Origin: Kumtagia sp044326205
Lineage (GTDB): Bacteria; Pseudomonadota; Alphaproteobacteria; Rhizobiales; Rhizobiaceae
DNA: 64,000 nucleotides
Direction: 5' to 3'
Assembly (NCBI RefSeq): GCF_044326205.1
Contig: NZ_JBIRCY010000032.1
Coordinates: 21,717 to 85,716 of the forward strand
Part shown: in pieces, positions 36,097 to 44,768 of the stretch
Numbering within the stretch: the first letter of the stretch is position 1
How the letters are laid out: every line of letters starts with the position of its first letter
Made by a program: the position numbers and the translations under genes
Notes under the pieces: generated by a model
Database searches by the model: none
Seen by the model: the letters and a program-made list of their open reading frames with translations, nothing else
Told to the model about the DNA's origin: nothing

Positions 36097-36972
36097 ATGA
36101 ACGAAGATCTTTCCAAGCGGCGACTAGGTCGCGGCCTCGCGGCTCTCATAGGCGAAATCGACAAGCCGCCGGTGCCGCGGCAACCGGTTGCGCCGAGCGA
36201 TGGCAAGGTGCCGATCGAATTCATTCAACCCAATCCGCGCAATCCGCGCCGGGCGTTTGGCGAGGCCGATCTCACCGACCTTGCGCAGTCGATCAAAGAA
36301 CATGGCATCGTCCAGCCGGTCGTGGTGCGCCCGGCCGCTGGGGCTGCTGGCCGTTATGAGATCATCGCCGGCGAACGGCGCTGGCGCGCCGCGCAGCGCT
36401 CGGGCCTGACCGAAATCCCGGTGATCGTACGTGAGGTCAACGACCGTACGGCGCTGGAACTGGCCATCATCGAGAACGTCCAGCGTACCGATCTCAATCC
36501 GATCGAGGAGGCGATGGGCTACCAGCAGCTCATCGACGACCACAGCTATACCCAGGCCGACCTTGGGCAGGTGATCGGCAAGAGCCGCAGCCACGTCGCC
36601 AACACGCTGCGGCTTCTCAAGCTTCCAGATGATATTCGTGCATTGCTGGTCGACGGGGCATTGTCTGCCGGCCACGCCCGCGCCTTGGTCACGGTGCCCG
36701 ATCCTGCGGCGCTGGCCAAGCGGATCGTCGAAGACGGATTGTCGGTGCGCCAGGCCGAGGTGTTGGCCCAGCAGCCGGCGGCGGTCCAGGTCGATCCGTC
36801 CCCAAAGCCGACCGTGGAGAAGGAGGCGGATACGGTTGCATTGGAGAAACTGCTTTCCGATGTAACCGGTCTGAAAGTGGCAATCAACCACAAGCCGAAG
36901 GGCGGCGAGGTACGAATTGCCTATCGTAGCCTGGAGCAACTCGACGAGTTATGCCGCCGGCTAAAAAGCTAG
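36097..36972 (+). CDS. parB: Chromosome partitioning CTPase ParB
   Basis: Binds parS and spreads as a CTP-dependent clamp. 291 residues. The N-terminal KRRLGRGLAALIGE is the ParA-stimulating region. The CTP-binding fold has QPNPRNPRR and IIAGERRWRAA. The HTH is GKSRSHVANTLRLL, and a C-terminal dimerisation domain follows. It lies 40 bases after parA; parAB are expected to act on the three parS sites nearby. Confidence 0.97.
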   Translation: MNEDLSKRRLGRGLAALIGEIDKPPVPRQPVAPSDGKVPIEFIQPNPRNPRRAFGEADLTDLAQSIKEHGIVQPVVVRPAAGAAGRYEIIAGERRWRAAQRSGLTEIPVIVREVNDRTALELAIIENVQRTDLNPIEEAMGYQQLIDDHSYTQADLGQVIGKSRSHVANTLRLLKLPDDIRALLVDGALSAGHARALVTVPDPAALAKRIVEDGLSVRQAEVLAQQPAAVQVDPSPKPTVEKEADTVALEKLLSDVTGLKVAINHKPKGGEVRIAYRSLEQLDELCRRLKS

Positions 36973-37016
36973 GCATAGATAGTCAATTATCTCGTTAGAC
37001 GGCTATATATCAGAGG

Positions 37017-38066
37017 CTATTGCCGTTTCTGAGGGCTGCGCGCGGCATCACGCGCAATGTCCATCAGCATCCGATGCGTCGCCGCCACTGCAAGTTCGGG
37101 ACGCCGGCGCGTCAGCAAGACTGTCTCGTGCAGTCGTTCCAGGATGCGGGCAAGTGTCCGGCTGGTCCATCGCCCCAGCGCCTGTTCGACCAGCTTGCGG
37201 CGACCGAAAAAGACTGGCGGCCTTGCCGCGGCGACGGCCGAGGCTGGGTTTCCACCCTCCCTTTCCATCACCGCCCGCATCGACTGCAGGGACAGAAGCT
37301 GCCGCTGCAGGGCCGACAACACGGCATAAGCCTGGCTGGTGCCGAGCGCCTGGCGCGAATAAGCGGTATCGAAGGCGGCGAGATTGCCTTCGAGGATCGC
37401 ATCCACCGCCTCGTCGACCGAGATGGAGGATACGTCGCCCGTCAATGCGCGGATGTCGTCGCTCGATATGCTGTCCTGGCCAAGGGCGTAGAGCGCGAGC
37501 TTGGCGACCTCGGCGCGCGTCGCCATGCGGTCACCGCCGAGATTGCGGCGCAGCAGGGCGCGCGCCTCGGGGTCAATCGACAGGCCGGCGTTGCGTAGCT
37601 CGTCGTCGATCACCGTATCGACCGATCGCGCGTCGTCGCTGTAGCAGGGAAGCGCAATCGCCTGCCCGGCAGCCTCGACCACGGAGCGTAGACCCACGCC
37701 CTTCTTCAGATCGCCGGCCTCGATGAGAATGGTCGTGTCGGGCGGCGGCGCGGCGCACAACGCCTTGACGTCATCCGCTAGCGCCTTCTGGCCGGCCGCG
37801 TTGCGCACCCACAGAAGACGTTTGCCGGCGAACATCGGCAGTGTGTTGGCCTCGTCGACTAGCCGGCTGGCGTCCTTGTCGAGTTCGGAGGCATCGAGCC
37901 TGACTACGGAGAAGGGGTCGTCGAGCGGCACGCCCGATTTCTCGGCAAAACGCCGCGCCCGCTCGCTGACCAGGCCCCGGTCAGGCCCATAGATCAGCAG
38001 GATGGGCACGCCGGCTTGCGGCCGTGCCAACCATCCATCGACCTCATGTGCCTTGAGCTGTCCCAT
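37017..38066 (-). CDS. holA: DNA polymerase III delta subunit
   Basis: Clamp-loader subunit that opens the beta clamp. 349 residues from ATG 38066 (MGQLKAHEVDGWLARPQ, matching the rhizobial start); ATG 38102 would add 12 residues. ILLIYGPDRGLVSERARRFA and RNLGGDRMATRAEVAKLALY are family motifs. It converges on parB with a 44-base gap. The usual rhizobial neighbours leuS and lptE are not found upstream, so synteny breaks here. Confidence 0.94.
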   Translation of the reverse strand: MGQLKAHEVDGWLARPQAGVPILLIYGPDRGLVSERARRFAEKSGVPLDDPFSVVRLDASELDKDASRLVDEANTLPMFAGKRLLWVRNAAGQKALADDVKALCAAPPPDTTILIEAGDLKKGVGLRSVVEAAGQAIALPCYSDDARSVDTVIDDELRNAGLSIDPEARALLRRNLGGDRMATRAEVAKLALYALGQDSISSDDIRALTGDVSSISVDEAVDAILEGNLAAFDTAYSRQALGTSQAYAVLSALQRQLLSLQSMRAVMEREGGNPASAVAAARPPVFFGRRKLVEQALGRWTSRTLARILERLHETVLLTRRRPELAVAATHRMLMDIARDAARSPQKRQ

Positions 38067-38151
38067 GCCGGCGAGATACCACGACGAACCGGGGCCGGCC
38101 ATGTCAAATCATCCGGGATCACTCCGTGACGACCTTGCAGAAGCTTGCGGA

Positions 38152-38577
38152 TCAGAGCTCCAACTGCATGTCGCGATGCGGGATGCCGGCGTCGAGATAA
38201 TTGTCGCCATAGGCCTCGAAGCCGAGTTTCGGTAAAACTCCAGCGCATAGGTTTGCGAACCGAGCCGGGCGTAAGGCGCAAGCCGATGATGCCGCACATG
38301 GCTGACGATGAAGCCAATGAGTGCGGCGCCGGCGCCCTTTCCGCGAAATTCCTTCGACACGCAGACCCGCTGGATTTTCACGGCATCGCCAACGACGCGG
38401 AAGCGCGCCGCGCCCACCGGCGTGCCGCCCGACGTTGCAAGCACATGCGTGCAGACATCGTCCAGCTCGTCGATTTCCTCCTGTTCCGAGACGCCCTGCT
38501 CGTCAATGAAGACGTCGCGGCGCAGTTGCGCGCTGGCTTGCCTTGCCCGCCTCGTCCGTGGCGATTCTTATCTCCAT
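38152..38577 (-). pseudogene. GNAT acetyltransferase gene with two compensating frameshifts
   Basis: Starts at ATG 38577 behind GGAGTGAGATC and reads MEIRIATDEAGKAS in frame. Near 38530 the homologous reading moves to another frame (RRDVFIDEQGVSEQEEIDEL). That frame continues through the GNAT core KIQRVCVSKEFRGKGAGAAL to GSQTYALEFYR. Near 38230 it returns to the first frame (KLGFEAYGDNYLDAGIPHRD), ending at TGA 38152. This implies one extra base near 38530 and one missing base near 38230. The whole length is about 141 codons, normal for a YjcF/ElaA-like GNAT. It may be a pseudogene or contain two sequencing errors. Confidence 0.8.
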
Positions 38578-38643
38578 GATCTCACTCCCAATCCTGTTCA
38601 TCGTACCGAGGGAGCCGGACCTCTCCAGACGAAAGGCTCTATC

Positions 38644-39147
38644 TCAACCGTCACGGTCCTCCAGCTTGATATGGCAACAGCCGTCCCCATATCCGGGCGT
38701 CCAGGTCACGTTGGAAAAGCGCACCCCGGTCGCCTCGAACAGGCCACGGTCGAAAGCCCCGGCAATACGGCAGAGCCGTGACAGTTCGTCGTCGCCCAGC
38801 CCAGCCTCGACCCAAGCGTCCTTAAGCGGGCAGCGTTTGACCTTGAAGGCGATGGAATGGTTTTCGCGTTCGACATCGGTCGGGTACATACGTCCCCCGT
38901 CCGGACTGACCGCCAGGAAAGCTTCGCCGATCTTTCGCGCGTCGTTCGGGCCGAATCCCGAAAAGGCCGTGGCTGCGACCTCGCGGCCACGCCGCTCGAC
39001 CACGGCAACCATGACGTCTTCCGCTTCCGCAGGCCCCAGCCGGGATTCGAGCTCCTCGAAAAACAGCCTGTAGAGATCGGCCCGGTTGCGAAAGGCCGCA
39101 TCCAGTTCGCGGCTCAGGATCTCTGCGCGGTCCGTGCTGTCGTTCAT
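38644..39147 (-). CDS. L-2-amino-thiazoline-4-carboxylic acid hydrolase family protein
   Basis: 167 residues. The C-terminal block GVRFSNVTWTPGYGDGCCHI and the central KRCPLKDAW region match the family of the Pseudomonas AtcA-type enzyme that hydrolyses L-2-amino-thiazoline-4-carboxylate on the way to L-cysteine. Paired cysteines (GCCH) and a conserved KxCPL cysteine are present. The ATG overlaps the stop of the ABC ATPase gene (ATGA), so it belongs to the peptide-type importer operon. Substrate is inferred from family only. Confidence 0.75.
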   Translation of the reverse strand: MNDSTDRAEILSRELDAAFRNRADLYRLFFEELESRLGPAEAEDVMVAVVERRGREVAATAFSGFGPNDARKIGEAFLAVSPDGGRMYPTDVERENHSIAFKVKRCPLKDAWVEAGLGDDELSRLCRIAGAFDRGLFEATGVRFSNVTWTPGYGDGCCHIKLEDRDG

Positions 39148-39947
39148 CGGTCGCTCTCCATGCCGTCGCGCCGCGGCAGCTTCATCGCAGCCGCCACCAG
39201 CGCCTTTCCCATTTGCGATGCCGGCGCGGCGATGATCTGCCGGGCATCTCCCGTCTCGACGATCCGCCCCTGGTCCATGATGGAGACGCGGTGTGCAGTT
39301 TCCCTCACCAGAGCGAGATCGTGCGAAATAAACAGATAGGCGATATTCCTCTCCTGTTGCAGGCCGCGGAGCAGGGTCATGATCCCGGCCCGCACCGAAA
39401 CGTCGAGCGCCGAAACCGCCTCGTCCAGCACGATCAGTTCCGGCCCGCTTGCCACTGCGCGGGCAATCGCCACGCGCTGCCGCTGTCCACCGGAAATCTC
39501 GTGAATTCGGCGGCTGCGCAAATTTTCCGGCAAGCCGACCCTTTCCAGCACCGCGCCGATCGCTTGCGGGCGCTGCGCGCGCGCGACAATGCCGTGGATG
39601 CGCAGCGGGTCCTCCAGCACGCGCTCCACCGTGGCGCGCGGATTGAAAGCGGCAAGCGGATACTGGAACACCATTTGCCAACGTTGCCTTAGCGCCCGCA
39701 GGTCTGACCCCCGCACTGCCAACAGATCCTGGCCCGCGAAGCGCAAGGTGCCGGAATCCGGCTCCAGCAGCCGCATCAGCACCCGTGCCAGTGTCGACTT
39801 GCCGCTCCCGGAAGGCCCGACCAGCGCCAGCGTCTCGCCTGCGGCAAGTTCGAGATCGACGCCGTCCAGCGCAGCGAATCGGCCGCCGCCGCGCCGAAAC
39901 GACTTCTGCAGGCCGGTGGCGGAAAGGAGAGGTGCGCCGCTGCTCAT
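39144..39947 (-). CDS. Peptide-type ABC transporter ATP-binding protein (DppF/OppF class)
   Basis: 267 residues. Walker A GPSGSGKST, Q-loop QMVFQYPLAAFNPRAT, signature ISGGQRQRVAIARA, Walker B LIVLDEAVSALD. The C-terminal extension of peptide-type ATPases is short here. It overlaps the DppD-class gene upstream by ATGA and the thiazoline hydrolase-family gene downstream. It energises uptake of the ligand bound by 42813-44423. Confidence 0.9.
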   Translation of the reverse strand: MSSGAPLLSATGLQKSFRRGGGRFAALDGVDLELAAGETLALVGPSGSGKSTLARVLMRLLEPDSGTLRFAGQDLLAVRGSDLRALRQRWQMVFQYPLAAFNPRATVERVLEDPLRIHGIVARAQRPQAIGAVLERVGLPENLRSRRIHEISGGQRQRVAIARAVASGPELIVLDEAVSALDVSVRAGIMTLLRGLQQERNIAYLFISHDLALVRETAHRVSIMDQGRIVETGDARQIIAAPASQMGKALVAAAMKLPRRDGMESDR

Positions 39948-40729
39948 CCGGCCGTCGCCCTCGGGTTATCGTCGAGGCTCAGCGAGGCCGCCAGCAGCGA
40001 GCGCGTATAGTCGGCCTTCGGCCTGTTCACCAGATCCGCCGTGGAGCCAGCTTCTACCATTGCGCCGTCCTTCAGCACGACAATCCGGTCGGCGATCATG
40101 GCGGCCAGCGCGATGTCGTGGCTGACGATCAGCAGCGACATGCCAGTCTCCCGCACCAGCCGGTCCATCAACCGGGCGATCTCCGCCTGCACGATCGTAT
40201 CCAGCGCGCTAGTCGGTTCGTCGGCGATCAGCAGGGCCGGCCCAGCCGCGATCGCCGCGGCGATGCCGACGCGCTGCCGCTGGCCGCCGGAAAGCTGGTG
40301 CGGAAAGGTGTGCAGCATGGTGCGCGGGTCGGGCAAGTGGACGCGCGCGAAGAGTTCGCCGGCGAGTTCCAGTGCCTGATGGCGGGAAAGCCCAAGATTC
40401 ACTTCCACCACTTCCGCCACCTGCCTGCCGACAGAGATGACCGGATCGAGCGTACCGCCGGGATCCTGGAATACAAAGCCGATGTCTTTTCCGTTGCGCG
40501 GCGCATGGGCCAGTCCGGACCATCGGATGTCGCCTTCTATTGATGCTTCGCGCGGCAAGAGGCCGGCAACTGCCAGCGCCAGCGTGCTTTTTCCCGAGCC
40601 GCTCTCGCCGATCACCGCGACGCGTTCGCCGGCGCCCAGCCTCAGGTCGATGCCGCGCAACGCCTCCATCTCAGACGCGCCGGAGCGGTAGCGGACGCGT
40701 AGTCCCGAAATGTCCAGCAGCGGTTTCAG
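39944..40729 (-). CDS. Peptide-type ABC transporter ATP-binding protein (DppD/OppD class), CTG start
   Basis: 261 residues. Walker A GESGSGKST, signature LSGGQRQRVGIAAA, Walker B LLIADEPTSALD. The first beta strand (KPLLDISGLRVRYRSG) must be included. The only start codon that allows this in frame without a long overlap is CTG at 40729, placed 6 bases after GGAG and overlapping the dppC stop as CTGA, in the same style as the ATGA overlaps elsewhere in the operon. Either CTG is used or an ATG has mutated here. Confidence 0.85.
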   Translation of the reverse strand: MKPLLDISGLRVRYRSGASEMEALRGIDLRLGAGERVAVIGESGSGKSTLALAVAGLLPREASIEGDIRWSGLAHAPRNGKDIGFVFQDPGGTLDPVISVGRQVAEVVEVNLGLSRHQALELAGELFARVHLPDPRTMLHTFPHQLSGGQRQRVGIAAAIAAGPALLIADEPTSALDTIVQAEIARLMDRLVRETGMSLLIVSHDIALAAMIADRIVVLKDGAMVEAGSTADLVNRPKADYTRSLLAASLSLDDNPRATAG

Positions 40730-41553
40730 GAAAGACTCCTGCGTGCGGCGGAAGCCTCGACGATGCCCTCGCCGGCCAGGTAGACACCGAGCACCGACAG
40801 CACCAATGCGATGCCAGGAATGATCGACAGAAAGGGCGCCGAGCGTAGCACCGTCCGCCCTTCGGCGATCATACCGCCCCAGGTCACGCGATTCGGATCG
40901 CCAAGGCCGAGAAACGAGAGTGACGCCTCGATCAAGACCGCACCCGCGACGATCACCGAACTCAGCGCCAGCACAGGTGGCAGCGCGTTGGGCAGTACCT
41001 CGCGCAACGCGATCTCCACCGGATGCATGCCTATGACACGCGCGCCGGCGACGAAATCGCGCTCGCGCAGCGACAGGATCTCGGCGCGGGCAATGCGTGC
41101 CGGACCCGTCCATGCGCCGACCGCGATGGCCGCCACGACGGTCGCCAGCGACGGTCCGACGACACTGACGAAGGCCAGCGCCAGCAGGAAGGCGGGGACG
41201 GTCTGGAACGCATCGGTGAGGCGCATCAGAACCTCGTCGATCCATCCGCCGGCGAAACCGGCGGTGGTGCCCACTAGGCTGCCGATCACAATTGCCGCAG
41301 TGGCAGCCGCTAGTCCGACGGCTAGGGATGTCCGCGCTCCATGAAAAAGACCGGCGAGCACATCGCGCCCAAGCCGGTCGGTGCCGAGCGGATGCGCCCA
41401 GTCGTGAAGCGGCGGGATAAGCGGCGGCCCGGCAATGGAAAGCGGGTCCGCGGGAAACAGCACCGGCGCCAGAAGCGCCATTGCGGCGAGTGCCGCCAGA
41501 ATCAGGACACCGGCAATGGCCTCGGGCGACCGGAAGAACCGGGCGGCATTCAT
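40726..41553 (-). CDS. Peptide-type ABC transporter permease (DppC class)
   Basis: 275 residues from ATG 41553, overlapping the DppB-class stop (ATGA). About six membrane segments, starting GVLILAALAAMALLAPVLFP. The DppC N-terminal signature HPLGTDRLGRDVLAGLFHGA and the EAA loop EVLPNALPPVLALSSV with LSFLGLGDP are present. Confidence 0.92.
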   Translation of the reverse strand: MNAARFFRSPEAIAGVLILAALAAMALLAPVLFPADPLSIAGPPLIPPLHDWAHPLGTDRLGRDVLAGLFHGARTSLAVGLAAATAAIVIGSLVGTTAGFAGGWIDEVLMRLTDAFQTVPAFLLALAFVSVVGPSLATVVAAIAVGAWTGPARIARAEILSLRERDFVAGARVIGMHPVEIALREVLPNALPPVLALSSVIVAGAVLIEASLSFLGLGDPNRVTWGGMIAEGRTVLRSAPFLSIIPGIALVLSVLGVYLAGEGIVEASAARRSLS

Positions 41554-42536
41554 GCCGCCGCCTCGCTTGCGCCGACGCGCGGGTCGAGGACTGCGTAGAG
41601 GCAATCGACGACGAGGTTGATGATGATCACCAGCACTGCGCTGACCAGGATGATGCCGAGCAGCAGCGGCGTATCGCGCGCGTTCACCGCTTCCTGTGCC
41701 AGCCGGCCGAGACCGGGCACGGAGAACAGGCTTTCAATGACCACGCTTCCTCCCAGCATCGCGGCGGATTGCAGGCCGAGCATGGTGACCAGCGGCAGCA
41801 GCGCGTTGCGGGCGACATGCCGGATGACGATGCGACGGCGCGGCACGCCGCGGGCGCGCGCGGCCAGCACGAAATCCATCCGCCAGGCCTCGGCCATTCC
41901 GGCTCGCATGACCCTGAGATAAAGCGCCAGATAGATGAAGCCGAGGCTCGCGACCGGCAGCACCAGATGCCGGGCAATGTCCAGCCCCCGTTCCAGGCCG
42001 TGCTTGCCGGAGGCAATGGTCTCCATGCCGCTCACCGGCAGCCAGCGCAGTTGCACTGCGAAGACAACCGTCAGCACGAGGCCGAGCCAGAAGCCCGGCA
42101 CGGCGTAGAGTGCCAGCGACCCGATTGACAGCAATCGATCGTGGAAACTACCGGGACGTGAGCCGGCAAAGATTCCCAACAGCGAACCGAGTGAAAACGA
42201 CAGCGCGGTTGCGCTGCCCATCAGCAACAGCGTGTTGGGAAGCCGCTCCATGACCACGTCGAGCACCGGGCGCGAAAAGGCCACGGACTGGCCAAGATCG
42301 AGATGGGCAAGCGACCAAAGGTAAAAACCCAGCCGTGCCAGCGCCGACTGGTCGAGGCCCCAGGACTGACGCAACTCGGCGATCATCTGCGCATCGCCGC
42401 CGATCGAAACCACATAGGCGTCGACCGCGTCGCCGGGGGCAGCCTCCAGAAGAAGGAAACCGCCGATCACCACAATCGCCAGGACCGGGATAGCGCCGAG
42501 GAGACGGCGCAGGACCAGTTTGTGGATGCGGTTCAT
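41550..42536 (-). CDS. Peptide-type ABC transporter permease (DppB class)
   Basis: 328 residues. Six membrane segments beginning LLGAIPVLAIVVIGGFLLLE; the EAA loop is RHVARNALLPLVTMLGLQ and the SVVIESLFSVPGLGRLA block is typical of DppB. It follows the binding-protein gene by a 276-base spacer that is filled by a large inverted repeat, so its expression may be lower than that of the binding protein. Confidence 0.92.
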   Translation of the reverse strand: MNRIHKLVLRRLLGAIPVLAIVVIGGFLLLEAAPGDAVDAYVVSIGGDAQMIAELRQSWGLDQSALARLGFYLWSLAHLDLGQSVAFSRPVLDVVMERLPNTLLLMGSATALSFSLGSLLGIFAGSRPGSFHDRLLSIGSLALYAVPGFWLGLVLTVVFAVQLRWLPVSGMETIASGKHGLERGLDIARHLVLPVASLGFIYLALYLRVMRAGMAEAWRMDFVLAARARGVPRRRIVIRHVARNALLPLVTMLGLQSAAMLGGSVVIESLFSVPGLGRLAQEAVNARDTPLLLGIILVSAVLVIIINLVVDCLYAVLDPRVGASEAAA

Positions 42537-42586
42537 GAGGGTACGCCTGAATTCCGGATTCGAATTCTGGCGACGTTTGATGCCCT

Positions 42587-42752
42587 ACGTTGCCCCCCTC
42601 TGTCCTGCCGGACATCTCCCCCACAAGGAGGGAGATTGGCAGCTTCGGCGAAACCGCCTTCCCTGAGATGCTGGTGATTGGCGAAAGTGAAGATGACGGC
42701 CAATCTCCCCCCTTGTGGGGGAGATGTCCGGCAGGACAGAGGGGGGCAACGT
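42587..42752. repeat. Large palindromic intergenic element
   Basis: Two 54-base arms, 42587-42640 and 42699-42752, are inverted copies with one mismatch, around a 58-base centre. Arms contain CTGTCCTGCCGGACATC and CCCCCACAAGG. This type of element is dispersed between genes in Mesorhizobium and relatives. Placed between a binding protein and its permease, it could form a strong mRNA hairpin. Confidence 0.95.
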
Positions 42753-42812
42753 AAAGCTCTCACCTCACGAACTGAACATCCGCGACGATGTTGTGCAAGC
42801 CATTCCAGTGTC

Positions 42813-44423
42813 TCAGCTATCCACCCACGTGTCCGCCCAGTTCGACACCACCCAGCGCGGATTGTTGGCTATGTTCTTCACCGATGTTCGGGCCACCGAG
42901 ATGAATCCCCATTCTGCGACGTTGATCAGCGGCAGGTCTTCCTCGACCTTTTTCTGGAATTCGCGGTAAAGCTCGGTGCGCGCCGTCGGGTCGATCGTCT
43001 CGGCCGCCTTGGCGATGAGCGCGTCGATGCCGTCGTTCTTGTAGCCGCCCTGGTTGGAGAAGGGCACGCCGTCGGGAAGACCGCTCTGCACCAGGATCGT
43101 GGTCGAGATCGCCGGATCGCCACGGAACACCGGCGGCGCCACCGCCAGGTCGAAAGCATGGTCGGTGTAGACCGCCTTCTGGTGCGCGGCGGCGTCATTG
43201 TTGACCAGTTGCGCGTCGATGCCGACCGCAGCCAGCGCCTGGCGCAGATAGTCGCCGAACTGCCGTGTCTCGTTGAAATAGGGGGCCGGCAGCAGCTTCA
43301 GGGTAAACCGGTTGCCATCGGCGCCGCGCTTGTAACCGGCTTCGTCGAGCAGAGTGTTGGCCTTGGCGACGTCGAAGGCATATTGCGGAACGTCCGCCGT
43401 ATAAAACTGCTTGTCGTTGACCGGCACTGGGCCGGTCGAGGCCGTGGCGTAGCCGAGGAAGATCGTATCGACCACGAACTTCTTGTCGATCGCGTGGGCG
43501 ATAGCCTGCCGCACTTTCAGGTCGGCAAGTTCCTTACGGCGATGGTTGATCTCGACGACGAGCTGGTAGGTGAGGCCCTCGTAGCCGCGCGATACGACTT
43601 CGAGTCCGGGCACCTTGGCGATACGGGCGAGATCGGCCAGCGGCACCGCGGAGAAGGCGGCAAGATGGATTTCTTCCGCCTCCAGCGCGCCGGCGGCGGC
43701 GGCGCGGTCCGGCAGAACGCGATAGACGATTTCGTCGAGATAGGGCAGGTCCTTGCCCCAGTAGCCCGTGTTCTTCTCGAGCCGATAATATTCGCCAGGC
43801 TTGTGCTCTGCGAACTTGAAAGGGCCGGTGCCCACAGGCGCATTGTTAGCCGGATTCTTGTCGATCTCGCCGGCTTCATAAACATGCTTCGGTAGCACGC
43901 TGGTCAGCGGCGGCAGGGCGTTGCGGATCAACTGGAACGGTGTTGGTTTCGAGAAACGGAACACCGCCGTGTGGTCGTCCGGCGTATCGACCGCCTCCAG
44001 ATCCTTGAACACCACGCGGCCAAGATTCTGCAGCGGCTTCCACACCTGCAGCGCCGAGAAGGCGACGTCGGCGGAGGCGAAAGGCTTGCCGTCGTGCCAG
44101 GTCACGCCCTTGCGCAACTTGAAGGTAACGGTCAAGCCGTCGGCGGACCCTTCCCAGCTTGTCGCCAGCCTTGGTTCCAGCCCGTCCTTGCCGTCGAAGG
44201 AAGCCTCCGCCAGCGGCTCGACCACCTTGCTTGAAACGAAGAACACGCCGTTGGACGCGACCATGGCCGGATTGAGGTTTCGTGGCTCGGAATCGGCGGC
44301 AACGATCAGCCGGCCGCCCCTCTTCGGTGTTTGCGCCCACAGGCTGGCGGGCAAGGCGGTCGACGCCATCAGGGCAACCGAACCGGAAAGGACGGAACGT
44401 CTGGAAAGCGTCAAAATCGACAT
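42813..44423 (-). CDS. Peptide-type ABC transporter substrate-binding protein
   Basis: 536 residues, SBP family 5. A twin-arginine-type signal SRRSVLSGSVALMASTAL leads to cleavage after ASLWAQ near residue 31, so it is periplasmic. The family signature EPRLATSWEGSADGLTVTF with LRKGVTWHDGKPF follows, and a complete C-terminal lobe is present. An AAGGA ribosome site precedes the ATG. It is the first gene of a minus-strand operon with two permeases, two ATPases and a thiazoline-carboxylate hydrolase-family gene. The ligand is unknown and could be a sulfur heterocycle or a peptide. Confidence 0.9.
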   Translation of the reverse strand: MSILTLSRRSVLSGSVALMASTALPASLWAQTPKRGGRLIVAADSEPRNLNPAMVASNGVFFVSSKVVEPLAEASFDGKDGLEPRLATSWEGSADGLTVTFKLRKGVTWHDGKPFASADVAFSALQVWKPLQNLGRVVFKDLEAVDTPDDHTAVFRFSKPTPFQLIRNALPPLTSVLPKHVYEAGEIDKNPANNAPVGTGPFKFAEHKPGEYYRLEKNTGYWGKDLPYLDEIVYRVLPDRAAAAGALEAEEIHLAAFSAVPLADLARIAKVPGLEVVSRGYEGLTYQLVVEINHRRKELADLKVRQAIAHAIDKKFVVDTIFLGYATASTGPVPVNDKQFYTADVPQYAFDVAKANTLLDEAGYKRGADGNRFTLKLLPAPYFNETRQFGDYLRQALAAVGIDAQLVNNDAAAHQKAVYTDHAFDLAVAPPVFRGDPAISTTILVQSGLPDGVPFSNQGGYKNDGIDALIAKAAETIDPTARTELYREFQKKVEEDLPLINVAEWGFISVARTSVKNIANNPRWVVSNWADTWVDS

Positions 44424-44768
44424 CGGGCAATCCTTGCTGCATGGCGGTCGATCGCCGCCCCCTCATTAACGAGCATAGGTCCGCCCGCTGCAAGGGGCGA
44501 GCAAGGAAATGTCACTGGCACAAGTGCGGCAAGAAAATCGGCGTTCGCGTTATCGTTCGCTCACGAAAAATTATAGCCTCGGCATTTTTCCAGGTCATGC
44601 TTGCCGGCCGAAATTCCGCGCACGGGAAGGTCAAAACGGTGTTTTTCGAGGGAAATGTCATGCTTGCGAGGGGGCATGTCATGCTTGTGACGCCGGAATC
44701 GCGCTGTGTCCCTTCTATCCGATTGATTTGCCCCGGTTTTACAAGCATGACCAAGGTCTGCGACGGCT
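44424..44768. promoter_or_regulatory. Upstream region of the peptide-type operon with four GTCATGCTTG boxes
   Basis: 345 non-coding bases. GTCATGCTTG occurs at 44594-44603, 44657-44666 and 44678-44687, and its complement CAAGCATGAC at 44742-44751. The middle two start 21 bases apart, two helical turns, as for cooperative regulator binding. No protein is known to me to bind this word. The region is a little AT-richer than its surroundings. Confidence 0.65.

Noticed and set aside
42678..43895. 405-codon plus-strand frame opposite the peptide-binding protein gene
   Set aside because: It begins inside the palindromic repeat and mirrors a gene with signal peptide and family motifs.
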